64,000 nt of DNA from Micromonospora cabrerizensis (GTDB taxonomy: Bacteria > Actinomycetota > Actinomycetes > Mycobacteriales > Micromonosporaceae), in the NCBI RefSeq assembly GCF_022230955.1, contig NZ_JAKKFI010000067.1, forward strand, positions 88,443 to 152,442, written 5' to 3'. The position numbers and the translations under genes were made by a program. Numbering within the stretch: position 1 is the first letter of the stretch; every line of letters starts with the position of its first letter. This document shows, piece after piece, positions 25,878-34,198 of this stretch. The notes beneath the pieces are model-generated. The model worked only from the letters and a program-made list of their open reading frames with translations. It had not been told where the DNA came from and searched no databases.

Positions 25878-26882
25878 ATGCGACTGAACCGCAGAACTGC
25901 ACTCGGGTTGGGCACGGTGGCCACCGCGGGCACGGTGCTGGGTGCCGCCTCCTCGGCGAGCGCCGCCGAGAGCACCGAGGTCGCCCCGACCACTCCCGCC
26001 CGGGCAGCCCACCGGGTCGGCGCCGTCTTCGCCAAGCACAGCGCTGAGGCCGGCGGTAACTGGCAGGCGTACGTCAGCGTCGCCGACCCGGCCGGCTCGC
26101 CGGTGGTCGCGGTGGAGACCGACGCGGACCGGCGGATCGAGGCGTACAGCGTCAACAAGATCGCGGTCGCGACCGCGGTGCTCGACAAGGTCGACCGGGG
26201 GCTGCTCACCCTGGACCAGCAGGTCGAGGTGAGCGCGGCGATCGTGGTGCCGGGGGGTGACGGCATCTTCAGCCTGGACGGCGCATACCCGAGCATGGTG
26301 ACCCTCGGGCACGTGCTGGCCAACCTGCTGACCGTCTCGGACGACACGGCCGTGCGGCTGTGCGGGCTGGTCGCCCCGGCCGCCGAGATCAACTCCATCC
26401 TGGTCGCCAAGGGTTTCCCGAACACCCAGGTCCAGCCGGTGGCCAACCCGAACCGGTTCTTCCTCGGCACCAGCACCCCGCGCGAGACGCACGACCTGCT
26501 GCGTGCCCTGGTCGGCGGCACGCTGCTCTCCCCCGCCTCGACGACGTACCTGTTGGGTCTCCTGCGTGCCCCGGTGGCGTTCACCGACGGCATCCGCCGG
26601 ACGATGTCCTCGGACGAGCGGGCCCGGATCGCCACGAAGGCCGGCTGGTACGGCGACGCCCGGCACGAGGCCGGAGTGATCTTCGACCGCTCCGGTGCGG
26701 CCGTGCTCACGTACGCGCTCTTCGCCGACGGGCAGGCCAACCCGGAGGACTTCGGGGCCACCCACCCGGCGGTCCAGGCCCGGGCCGCCATGGGCCGCAG
26801 GTTCCTGACCGCCGTCGACCGGATCGCGGGCGTGGGCAAGACGTTCCGGATCACCGCCCGACGCCCCAGCAACGGCGGCTAG
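25878..26882 (+). CDS. Tat-exported class A beta-lactamase-like serine hydrolase
   Basis: 334 residues. The N-terminus NRRTALGLG followed by a hydrophobic stretch and an Ala-rich cleavage site is a Tat signal. The penicilloyl-serine-transferase fold is recognisable: SVNK as the SxxK nucleophile motif (about 94), SDD where class A enzymes have SDN, and KAG where they have KTG. A convincing omega-loop Glu is not evident. The altered second and third motifs make an efficient beta-lactamase doubtful; a secreted hydrolase or DD-peptidase-like role is possible. ATG 25878 has a good RBS. The leader holds an 11-bp inverted repeat, and a hairpin terminator follows. Confidence 0.82.
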   Translation: MRLNRRTALGLGTVATAGTVLGAASSASAAESTEVAPTTPARAAHRVGAVFAKHSAEAGGNWQAYVSVADPAGSPVVAVETDADRRIEAYSVNKIAVATAVLDKVDRGLLTLDQQVEVSAAIVVPGGDGIFSLDGAYPSMVTLGHVLANLLTVSDDTAVRLCGLVAPAAEINSILVAKGFPNTQVQPVANPNRFFLGTSTPRETHDLLRALVGGTLLSPASTTYLLGLLRAPVAFTDGIRRTMSSDERARIATKAGWYGDARHEAGVIFDRSGAAVLTYALFADGQANPEDFGATHPAVQARAAMGRRFLTAVDRIAGVGKTFRITARRPSNGG

Positions 26883-26902
26883 GGCGCCAGCTGAGCCTGT
26901 CC

Positions 26903-26934
26903 CGGGTCGGTCGCCACCGCTGGCGACCGACCCG
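26903..26934 (+). terminator. terminator hairpin after the beta-lactamase-like gene
   Basis: A perfect 14-bp stem (cgggtcggtcgcca with tggcgaccgacccg) and a 4-nt loop, 20 bp after the stop codon. There is no U-tract. Confidence 0.75.
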
Positions 26935-27006
26935 GCGTGGCGACCGCCGAGGCACGGACCGGTCCGGGTGACTACCGTGTAGGGCGGACACGTCGGAGGG
27001 ACGGCA

Positions 27007-28185
27007 ATGGCACGAGCGCAGAGCACGGACGTCGAACGGTCGCTCGGGCGGCGGATGCGGGGCGCGGCCGGGCTGGCGGCGCTGGCCGGGCTGGCCTGGG
27101 TCGCCCGGGATGTGCCGGCAGCGCTCGGCGGCCGGCTCAGCGGGGCCCGGGCCGAACGGGCGGCCCGCTCGCCCCAGTTCCGCGAGGGCACCTTCCACAA
27201 CCAGGTCGGCACCCGCACGATGGTCGCCGAGCCGGGCCGCAACCTGCTCCGCGAGCTGATCTTCGGCAAGCAGAAGCGACGCCCCACCGCTGCCGTGCCG
27301 CTGCTGCGCCCCAGCGCGTCCGGGCTTGCCGGCGCGCCGGCGGCCGCCGACACCGCCGACACCGCCGACACCGCCGACGAGCTGAACATCGTCTGGTACG
27401 GCCACGCCTCGACGCTGATCGAGATCGAGGGCCGGCGGGTGCTGCTCGACCCGGTGTGGAGTGAGCGGTGTTCTCCCTCCGGGCTGGTCGGTCCTCGCCG
27501 GCTGCACGAGCCACCGGTACGCCTCGACGAGCTGCCGCCGCTGGATGCCATCCTGATCTCGCACGACCACTACGACCACCTCGACATGGCCACCGTGCGG
27601 GCGCTGCTGGTCGGGCAGTCCGCGCCGTTCCTGGTGCCGCTCGGGGTGGGCGCGCACCTGGACCGCTGGGGCGTCCCCGCCGAACGGATCATCGAGCTGG
27701 ACTGGTCCGAGTCACACCGGGTCGCCGGGCTGGAGATCACCGCCACCGCCGCCCAGCACTTCTCCGGGCGGGGTCTGCGCCGTGACGGCACGCTCTGGAG
27801 TTCGTGGGTGGTGGCCGGGGCCCGCCGCAGGGTCTTCTACACCGGTGACTCCGGTTACTTCGACGGGTACGCGACGATCGGCGCCGAGCACGGGCCGTTC
27901 GACGTGACGCTGATGCAGATCGGCGCGTACGACCGGGCCTGGCCGACGATCCACATGTTCCCCGAGGAGGCGGTCGACGCCCACCTCGACCTGCGCGGCG
28001 GGCTGTTCGTTCCGGTGCACTGGGCGACGTTCAACCTGGCCCTGCACGACTGGTCCGAGCCGGTCGACCGGCTGTGGGCCGAGGCGAAGGCCCGCGACGT
28101 GCGGCTCGCGGTGCCCCGCCCCGGCGAGCGGGTGGTGGTCGACCAACCACCAGCCGTCGACGGCTGGTGGCAGTCGGTCGCCTGA
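27007..28185 (+). CDS. MBL-fold metallo-hydrolase (NAPE-PLD/UlaG-like)
   Basis: 392 residues. The metal-binding motif is SHDHYDHLD (about 185), with further ligands in AQHFSGRG, YTGDSG and the late VPVHWATF His. This combination fits the NAPE-hydrolysing phospholipase D / UlaG-like branch of the metallo-beta-lactamase fold. A hydrophobic segment near residues 18-35 could be a membrane anchor. Residues about 110-122 hold an ADTADTADTAD run encoded by 9-bp tandem repeats. ATG 27007 has RBS ggaggg. The substrate is unknown. Confidence 0.85.
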   Translation: MARAQSTDVERSLGRRMRGAAGLAALAGLAWVARDVPAALGGRLSGARAERAARSPQFREGTFHNQVGTRTMVAEPGRNLLRELIFGKQKRRPTAAVPLLRPSASGLAGAPAAADTADTADTADELNIVWYGHASTLIEIEGRRVLLDPVWSERCSPSGLVGPRRLHEPPVRLDELPPLDAILISHDHYDHLDMATVRALLVGQSAPFLVPLGVGAHLDRWGVPAERIIELDWSESHRVAGLEITATAAQHFSGRGLRRDGTLWSSWVVAGARRRVFYTGDSGYFDGYATIGAEHGPFDVTLMQIGAYDRAWPTIHMFPEEAVDAHLDLRGGLFVPVHWATFNLALHDWSEPVDRLWAEAKARDVRLAVPRPGERVVVDQPPAVDGWWQSVA

Positions 28186-28186
28186 C

Positions 28187-28278
28187 GTCGGGTCAGCGCG
28201 CGGTCGGGTCAGCGCGGGGTCGGGTCAGCGCGGGGTCGGGTCAGAGCAGGTCAGGCCGCGCGGGGTCGGGTCAGAGCA
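28187..28278. repeat. 16-bp tandem repeats (gtcgggtcagcgcggg)
   Basis: Four contiguous 16-bp copies start at 28187, 28203, 28219 and 28235, and a fifth starts at 28265. They fill the gap between the convergent MBL and dGTPase genes. The last copy contains the dGTPase stop codon (tca on the plus strand). Confidence 0.85.
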
Positions 28279-29782
28279 CGAAGGCGTCGGTCCAGAGGGC
28301 GCCGGAGCGACCGGAGAGCGCATCCAGCATGGCCACCGCCTGACCGTCGGTGAGCTGCGCGACGAAGTCCACGATGGCCCGCCCCCGGGCGCGGCCGATC
28401 CGGTCCGGGATCCGCGGGTGCAGCTCCGCCTCGGCCAGCTCGACCAGGTCGTGCAGCCGGCGGGGCAGCCGCGACTCCTCCTCCGGGTCGAGCAGCCACT
28501 CCCAGAGCGCCTCGACCAGGGTGCCCAGCAGCCGTGCCTGGCCGCGCTGGTGCAGGGCGAGATCCGGTCGGGCCAGTACGAACCGGTGGTGGACGAACTT
28601 GAGCACCTGTACCTCGTGCCACTGCGCGCAGCCCAGCAGCACGTGACCCGAGCGCACCGACGGCTGGTCGGTCACCGTGATCGCCTCGACGAAGCGGGTG
28701 GACCAGCGGGCGGAGAACCGCGCCACGTACTGCTCGGCCTCGATCGAGCCGTCGAACGGCATCGCCAGCAGCCCGTCGACCAACTCTTCGCGGACATGCT
28801 CGACGGCGGCGGCGAACGCGTCGTCGTCGGCGATCCAGGCGTCCTTGCGGTGCAGCTGTCGACGCAACCGCTCGATCGCCGCCCCGGGACGCCGCGCCGC
28901 GGTGGCCAGCGCCGCGTCGGTGATCGCCCGGAAGTGCCCGCTCTCGCGCTGCCACGCCATCAACTCGGCGGACACCGACCCCTGTTGCAGCACACCGACC
29001 CGGTAGAAGTCCTCCACGTCGTGGATGGCGTACGCGATGTCGTCGGCGGTGTCCATCACCGACGCCTCCACGGTCTGCTGCCAGTCCGGGATGCGACCGG
29101 CGAACGGCTCGCGGGCCTGCCGCAGGTCGTCGAGTTCGGTCCGGTATGCGCCGAACTTCGAGGAGCCGCTCTCCGGGTCGTCCGGCGGCGGGGTGGCTCC
29201 GCGCGGCGGCGGGTCCATGGTGCGCGGGTGCGGGTCGGGGTGGTCCAGCCGGGTCCACGGGTACTTCAGCATCGCCGCGCGGACCGCGGCGGTCAGGTCC
29301 AGCCCGGTGGTGGCCGCGCCGCGGATCTCGGTGCTGGTGACGATCCGGTACGACTGGGCGTTGCCCTCGAAGCCGTCGGCGAGGCCGAGGCGCTGGCGAG
29401 CCAGCCGGTCCAGCACCCGCTCCCCCAGGTGCCCGAACGGCGGGTGGCCGAGGTCGTGGGCGAGCGCGGCGGCCTCCACCACGTCGGGGTCGCAGCCGCC
29501 GAGCTTGTCCAACAGGGCACGCCACCGGTCGTCGGCGTTCAACCGCTCGGCGACCGCCCGGGCCACCTGGGCGACCTTGAGGCTGTGGGTGAGCCGGTTG
29601 TGCACCAGCAGCCCGGAGCCGACCGGGCTGATCACCTGGGTGACACCACCGAGGCGGGCGAAGAACGGCGAGCCGACGATCCGGTCCCGGTCGGCGCGGA
29701 ACGGGTTGGCCGTCAGGTCGCCGAGGGCCCGGGCGCTGCCGCCGAAGAGCCGCCGGGCGCGCGGCTCCGCAGGTGTTTCCAT
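28271..29782 (-). CDS. dgt: deoxyguanosinetriphosphate triphosphohydrolase-like protein
   Basis: An HD-domain dNTPase that splits dNTP to deoxynucleoside and triphosphate. Metal ligands are in RLTHSLKV, AALAHDLGHPPFGH and DTADDIAYAIHD. Residues about 180-205 form a Pro/Asp-rich insertion (DPHPRTMDPPPRG). I choose ATG 29782 (503 aa) because TAGCGT at 29791-29796 ends 8 nt before it, a leaderless arrangement. An in-frame GTG at 29791 would overlap the -10 element. The dgt stop codon falls in the 16-bp tandem repeats. It should maintain dNTP pools and could restrict phage replication. Confidence 0.92.
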   Translation of the reverse strand: METPAEPRARRLFGGSARALGDLTANPFRADRDRIVGSPFFARLGGVTQVISPVGSGLLVHNRLTHSLKVAQVARAVAERLNADDRWRALLDKLGGCDPDVVEAAALAHDLGHPPFGHLGERVLDRLARQRLGLADGFEGNAQSYRIVTSTEIRGAATTGLDLTAAVRAAMLKYPWTRLDHPDPHPRTMDPPPRGATPPPDDPESGSSKFGAYRTELDDLRQAREPFAGRIPDWQQTVEASVMDTADDIAYAIHDVEDFYRVGVLQQGSVSAELMAWQRESGHFRAITDAALATAARRPGAAIERLRRQLHRKDAWIADDDAFAAAVEHVREELVDGLLAMPFDGSIEAEQYVARFSARWSTRFVEAITVTDQPSVRSGHVLLGCAQWHEVQVLKFVHHRFVLARPDLALHQRGQARLLGTLVEALWEWLLDPEEESRLPRRLHDLVELAEAELHPRIPDRIGRARGRAIVDFVAQLTDGQAVAMLDALSGRSGALWTDAFVL

Positions 29783-29965
29783 GATCGCCACGCTAGCGCA
29801 GGCCCGACGGGACCGCCGCCGGTCACCCCGGCCGGGCGCGGAGGGTCAGCCCGGATGCGGCGGGTCAGCCCGGCCGGGCGCGGCGACAGCGCCGAGGGCC
29901 GCCCGGCAGAATGCAGGCGGTAGCCGCCCTGTGAAGGCGGATCGAGTCGAAGGCGGATCGAGATC

Positions 29966-32545
29966 GTGACCCAGTCTGTTCATCAGCGGATCGCCGACGA
30001 GCTCGGCGTGGCCGAGCGTCAGGTACGGGCGGCCGTGGACCTGCTCGACGGCGGCGCCACCGTGCCGTTCATCGCCCGTTACCGCAAGGAGGCCACCGGC
30101 CTGCTCGACGACACCCAGCTGCGCACCCTGGAGGAGCGGCTGCGCTACCTGCGTGAGCTGGACGAGCGTCGGGCGGCGGTGCTGGAGTCGATCCGCGGTC
30201 AGGGCAAGCTCGACGAGGCCCTGGAAGCGCAGATCATGGCCGCCGACTCGAAGTCCCGGCTGGAGGACATCTACCTGCCGTACAAGCCGAAGCGGCGGAC
30301 CCGGGCGCAGATCGCCCGCGAGGCCGGGTTGGCGCCGTTGGCCGAGACGCTGCTGGCCGACCCGAACCAGGACCCCCGGGTCACCGCCGCCGGGTTCGTC
30401 GACGAGGAGAAGGGCGTCGCCGACGCCGCCGCCGCGCTGGAGGGCGCGCGGGCGATCCTCATCGAGACCTTCGCGGAGGATGCCGACCTGATCGGCACGC
30501 TGCGCGAGCAGATGTGGTCGCGAGGCCGCCTGGCTTCCCGGGTACGCGAGGGTCAGGAGACCGCGGGCGCCAAGTTCGCCGACTACTTCGACTTCTCCGA
30601 GCCGTACCCGAAGCTGCCCTCGCACCGGATCCTGGCCATGTTCCGGGGCGAGAAGGAGGGTGTGCTCGACCTGACCATGGAGTCGGAGGAGGCCGGCGAG
30701 GCCGACGCCGCGCCGACCGGCCCGACCCGGTACGAGGCGGCCATCGCCGGCCGGTTCGGTGTCTCCGACGCGGGCCGCCCGGCCGACCGCTGGCTGGCCG
30801 ACACGGTCCGCTGGGCCTGGCGTACCCGGATCCTCATCCACCTCGGCGCGGACCTGCGGATGCGGCTGTGGCAGGCGGCCGAGGAGGAGGCGGTGCGGGT
30901 CTTCGCGACCAACCTGCGCGACCTGCTGCTGGCCGCGCCGGCCGGCACCCGGCCCACGATGGGCCTGGACCCGGGCCTGCGGACCGGCGTGAAGGTGGCC
31001 GTGGTGGACGCCACCGGCAAGGTGCTCGCCACCGACACGATCTATCCGCACGAGCCACGCCGGCAGTGGGACGCGTCGGTCGAGACCCTCGCCCGGCTCG
31101 CCGGGGCACACGGGGTGGAGCTGATCGCGATCGGCAACGGCACCGCCTCGCGGGAGACCGACAAGCTGGCCGGTGACCTGATCAAGCGGCACCCGCAGCT
31201 CAACCTGACCAAGGTGATGGTCTCCGAGGCCGGCGCTTCGGTCTACTCCGCCTCCGCGTACGCCTCGCAGGAGCTGCCCGGGATGGACGTGTCGCTGCGC
31301 GGCGCGGTCTCCATCGCCCGGCGGCTCCAGGACCCGCTCGCCGAGCTGGTCAAGATCGACCCTCGGTCGATCGGGGTCGGCCAGTACCAGCACGACCTGT
31401 CCGAGGTGAAGTTGTCCCGGTCGCTGGACGCGGTCGTCGAGGACTGCGTCAACGCAGTCGGGGTGGACGTCAACACCGCCTCGGCGCCGCTGCTGACCCG
31501 GGTCTCCGGGATCGGCGCCGGGCTGGCGGAGAACATCGTGCTGCACCGGGACGCCAACGGGCCGTTCCGGTCGCGTACCGAGCTGAAGAAGGTGGCGCGG
31601 CTCGGTCCGAAGGCGTTCGAGCAGTGCGCGGGCTTCCTGCGCATCCCCGACGGCGACGACCCACTGGATTCCTCCAGCGTGCACCCCGAGGCGTACCCGG
31701 TGGTGCGCCGGATCCTGTCCAGCACCGGCCAGGACCTGCGCTCGGTGATCGGTAGGAGCACCATCCTGCGGGGGCTGCGGGCCACCGACTTCGTCGACGA
31801 CCGCTTCGGTCTGCCGACCGTCACCGACATCCTCGCCGAGCTGGAGAAGCCGGGCCGGGACCCCCGCCCGGAGTTCCGCACCGCCACCTTCGTCGAGGGG
31901 GTGGAGAAGATCGGCGACCTGACGCCGGGCATGGTGCTCGAGGGCGTGGTCACCAACGTGGCCGCGTTCGGCGCGTTCGTCGACGTCGGGGTGCACCAGG
32001 ACGGTCTCGTGCACGTCTCGGCGCTGTCCCGGACCTTCGTGAAGGACCCCCGCGAGGTGGTGAAGTCCGGTGACGTGGTCAAGGTCAGGGTGCTCGACGT
32101 GGACGTACCCCGTAAGCGCATCTCGCTGACCCTGCGCCTGGAGGACGACCCGGCGGCCGCCGGTGGTGGTCGGACGAGCCAGGAGGGGCGCGGCGGCCCG
32201 GCGCAGCGCGGGCCGCAGGGTGGTCGCGGCGGGCAGGGCGCATCCGGTGGCCCGCAGGGCGGTCGCGGCGCCGGACAGCAGGACGGTCGTGGCGGTGGGC
32301 AGGGCGCCCGCGGCGGACAGGACGGTCGTGGCGGGCAGGGCGGTCGTGGCGGGCAGCAGGACGGTCGTGGCGGGCAGGGCGGTCGTGGCGGGCAGCAGGA
32401 CGGTCGTGGCGGGCAGGACGGTCGTGGCGGGCAGGGCGGTCGTGGCGGTGGGCAGCAGGGCGGTCGTGGCGGGCAGCGGCAGGGCGCACCCGCGCCGGCC
32501 AATGACGCGATGGCGGAGGCCCTGCGCCGCGCCGGACTGGCCTGA
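29966..32545 (+). CDS. tex: Tex family transcription accessory protein with RGG-rich tail
   Basis: 859 residues. An N-terminal helical domain (QRIADELGVAERQV and VPFIARYRKEATG), a YqgF/RNase H-like domain near 332 (MGLDPGLRTGVKVAVVD), helix-hairpin-helix repeats near 490-560 and an S1 RNA-binding domain near 655-725 give the full Tex order. After the S1 domain comes a tail of about 125 residues made of GGRGGQ, QDGRGG and QGGRGG repeats, ending in a short conserved NDAMAEALRRAGLA. The tail resembles eukaryotic RGG boxes and is much longer than the usual Tex C-terminus. GTG 29966 follows a duplicated gaaggcggatcgag segment with weak RBS character. Confidence 0.94.
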   Translation: MTQSVHQRIADELGVAERQVRAAVDLLDGGATVPFIARYRKEATGLLDDTQLRTLEERLRYLRELDERRAAVLESIRGQGKLDEALEAQIMAADSKSRLEDIYLPYKPKRRTRAQIAREAGLAPLAETLLADPNQDPRVTAAGFVDEEKGVADAAAALEGARAILIETFAEDADLIGTLREQMWSRGRLASRVREGQETAGAKFADYFDFSEPYPKLPSHRILAMFRGEKEGVLDLTMESEEAGEADAAPTGPTRYEAAIAGRFGVSDAGRPADRWLADTVRWAWRTRILIHLGADLRMRLWQAAEEEAVRVFATNLRDLLLAAPAGTRPTMGLDPGLRTGVKVAVVDATGKVLATDTIYPHEPRRQWDASVETLARLAGAHGVELIAIGNGTASRETDKLAGDLIKRHPQLNLTKVMVSEAGASVYSASAYASQELPGMDVSLRGAVSIARRLQDPLAELVKIDPRSIGVGQYQHDLSEVKLSRSLDAVVEDCVNAVGVDVNTASAPLLTRVSGIGAGLAENIVLHRDANGPFRSRTELKKVARLGPKAFEQCAGFLRIPDGDDPLDSSSVHPEAYPVVRRILSSTGQDLRSVIGRSTILRGLRATDFVDDRFGLPTVTDILAELEKPGRDPRPEFRTATFVEGVEKIGDLTPGMVLEGVVTNVAAFGAFVDVGVHQDGLVHVSALSRTFVKDPREVVKSGDVVKVRVLDVDVPRKRISLTLRLEDDPAAAGGGRTSQEGRGGPAQRGPQGGRGGQGASGGPQGGRGAGQQDGRGGGQGARGGQDGRGGQGGRGGQQDGRGGQGGRGGQQDGRGGQDGRGGQGGRGGGQQGGRGGQRQGAPAPANDAMAEALRRAGLA

Positions 32546-32564
32546 CCCAGCACGAGATGGCGAC

Positions 32565-32594
32565 CGGGATGCCGCCGCACCGGCGGTCATCCCG
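32565..32594 (+). terminator. hairpin after tex
   Basis: cgggatgccgccg (32565-32577) pairs with cggcggtcatcccg (32581-32594) with one bulged base and a 3-nt loop, 20 bp after the tex stop codon. Confidence 0.55.
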
Positions 32595-32638
32595 ACACCT
32601 CTGCCTCTGCTGGCGCTCGCCTGAACGCCAAGGCACAG

Positions 32639-32689
32639 CAGATCTTGGACAGTTTCCGTTCCGACGTGACGGAAACTGTCCAAGATCTG
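32639..32689. repeat. perfect long hairpin, 21-bp arms
   Basis: Left arm 32639-32659 (begins cagatcttggac) and right arm 32669-32689 pair perfectly over 21 bp around a 9-nt loop. It is much less GC-rich than its surroundings and contains GATC in both arms, like the 57185-57245 hairpin. It lies in the tex-APH gap. Confidence 0.85.
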
Positions 32690-32815
32690 GAGTCATCGAG
32701 CCAGCGAGGTCAGGCCCGGGGCCCAGACTCGGCCGGAACGGCTGCGGACAGCGGCCGACGCGGGCGGCGGGAAATCCGCTCGCGTGGCGGTGGGGTTCGC
32801 GGTGATGATCTCGCG

Positions 32816-33706
32816 GTGAAGATGCATGCCGATCAGGTCGACGTCGACGCCGAGGTGGTGGCCGCCCTGGTCGCCGAGCAGTTTCCCGAGTGGCGGGCGC
32901 TCCCCGTCCGTCCGCTCCCCTCGACCGGCACGGTGAACGCCCTCTTCCGGCTCGGTGCCGAGATCGTCCTGCGGTTCCCCCTGCAACCGACGGCCGACCC
33001 CGAGCTGCGGGCGGAGCTGCTGCGGGAGCAGGAGCACGCCCGGCTGCTCGGCCGGAACCTGCCGGTCGCGGTGCCCGAACCGCTCGGCCTCGGCGAGCCG
33101 GGCGAGGGGTATCCCGGGCCGTGGACGGCGTACCGCTGGATTCCCGGGGAGCCGATCCATCCCGGCCGCCTCGGCGACCTGGACGCCTTCGCCCGGGACC
33201 TGGCCGGTGTCGTCACCGCCCTGCACGCCATCGACACCGGCGGTCGGGGCTGGTCCGGGTCCGGCCGGGGCGGCCCGCTGGCCGACCACGACGCCGGGGT
33301 GCGCTCGGCCCTGGCCAGCAGCGTCCAGCTCACCGACACCGCTCGACTCGCCGAGGTGTGGGACCGCTGCCGGGCCATCCCCCGGCCCCAGGTGGCCGAC
33401 AGGTGGATCCACGCCGACCTGATGCCGGGCAACCTGCTGGTTCGTGACGGTCGACTGGCCGCGGTCATCGATCTGGGGGCCGTCGGCGTGGGCGACCCGG
33501 CGGTGGACCTGATGCCGGCGTGGAACCTGTTCGACGCCGGGTCGCGGGAGACGTACCGGCGGGCGCTCGGCGTGGACGACGCGACGTGGGAGCGCGGGCG
33601 CGGATGGGCGCTTCAGCAGGCGATCAACGCGCTGCCGTACTACGTCGAGACCAACCTGGTGATGGCCGCGATCGCCCGGCGTACCCTGCGGGCCGTACTC
33701 GACTGA
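32816..33706 (+). CDS. APH-family phosphotransferase
   Basis: 296 residues of the aminoglycoside phosphotransferase/choline kinase fold. The nucleotide-binding region is near NALFRLGAEIVLRFPL. The catalytic loop is HADLMPGNLLV (HxDxxxxN type), and the metal-binding Asp is in IDLGAVGVGDPAVDL. Small-molecule phosphorylation is predicted; antibiotic resistance is not shown by the sequence. The start is GTG 32816 (VKMHADQ), or alternatively ATG 32822. Neither has a clear RBS. It is followed after 24 bp by a small hypothetical gene. Confidence 0.82.
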   Translation: MKMHADQVDVDAEVVAALVAEQFPEWRALPVRPLPSTGTVNALFRLGAEIVLRFPLQPTADPELRAELLREQEHARLLGRNLPVAVPEPLGLGEPGEGYPGPWTAYRWIPGEPIHPGRLGDLDAFARDLAGVVTALHAIDTGGRGWSGSGRGGPLADHDAGVRSALASSVQLTDTARLAEVWDRCRAIPRPQVADRWIHADLMPGNLLVRDGRLAAVIDLGAVGVGDPAVDLMPAWNLFDAGSRETYRRALGVDDATWERGRGWALQQAINALPYYVETNLVMAAIARRTLRAVLD

Positions 33707-33730
33707 TCCCCGTCGCGTACCGTCGGCGTC

Positions 33731-34198
33731 GTGAGTGAGCCGGACGGCCGGACGTGGCGGGATCAGCAGCGGCAGGCGGTGCGGGCGCACGCCGACGCGG
33801 ACGCGCGGCGGCGGGCCGCCGAGCACGCGGAGGCGGCGAAGCTGGTGGCCTGGTTCGTGGCCGAGGCGACCCGGCGCGGGCTGCGCACCGACCGGCTGGT
33901 CGCCCGGGGTTACGACGGGCGCGGGCGCTACCGGACCAGGCTGACCGGCTGGTACGTCGACCGGGCCGAGACCCGGGCGGTGGACGTTGCCGGCCGGTTC
34001 CACCTGCTGACCGTGCCGGGCGGCCTGCGGGCCCGGCTGTTCGGCGTCGACCCGGAGCCCAGCCCGGCCCCGTTGGTGGTCGGGGCCGGTGGCCGCGACG
34101 GCGAGTCGATCCCGTTGCGAACGCTGCTCACCCGGTTGCTGGACGACGGAACCGGCGAGCCAGACGCCACCACAGGACCTGCTGCACCACGAGGGTGA
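33731..34198 (+). CDS. conserved hypothetical protein
   Basis: 155 residues with an Ala/Arg-rich N-terminal helix (QRQAVRAHADADARRRAAEHAEAAKLV) and a compact domain with GYDGRGRYRTRLTGWYVDR. There is no signal peptide or membrane segment, and I do not recognise the family. GTG 33731 lies 7 nt after TACCGT (33718-33723), a leaderless arrangement. Its last 71 bp overlap tail-to-tail with the convergent DUF389 gene. Confidence 0.65.
   Translation: MSEPDGRTWRDQQRQAVRAHADADARRRAAEHAEAAKLVAWFVAEATRRGLRTDRLVARGYDGRGRYRTRLTGWYVDRAETRAVDVAGRFHLLTVPGGLRARLFGVDPEPSPAPLVVGAGGRDGESIPLRTLLTRLLDDGTGEPDATTGPAAPRG

Noticed and set aside
29846..32683. 945-codon open frame antisense to tex
   Set aside because: Shadow of tex. 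It includes the reverse of the RGG repeats and has no recognisable domain.
32816..33706. Aminoglycoside resistance gene
   Set aside because: APH-fold kinases have many substrates. Nothing in the sequence or context points to antibiotics.
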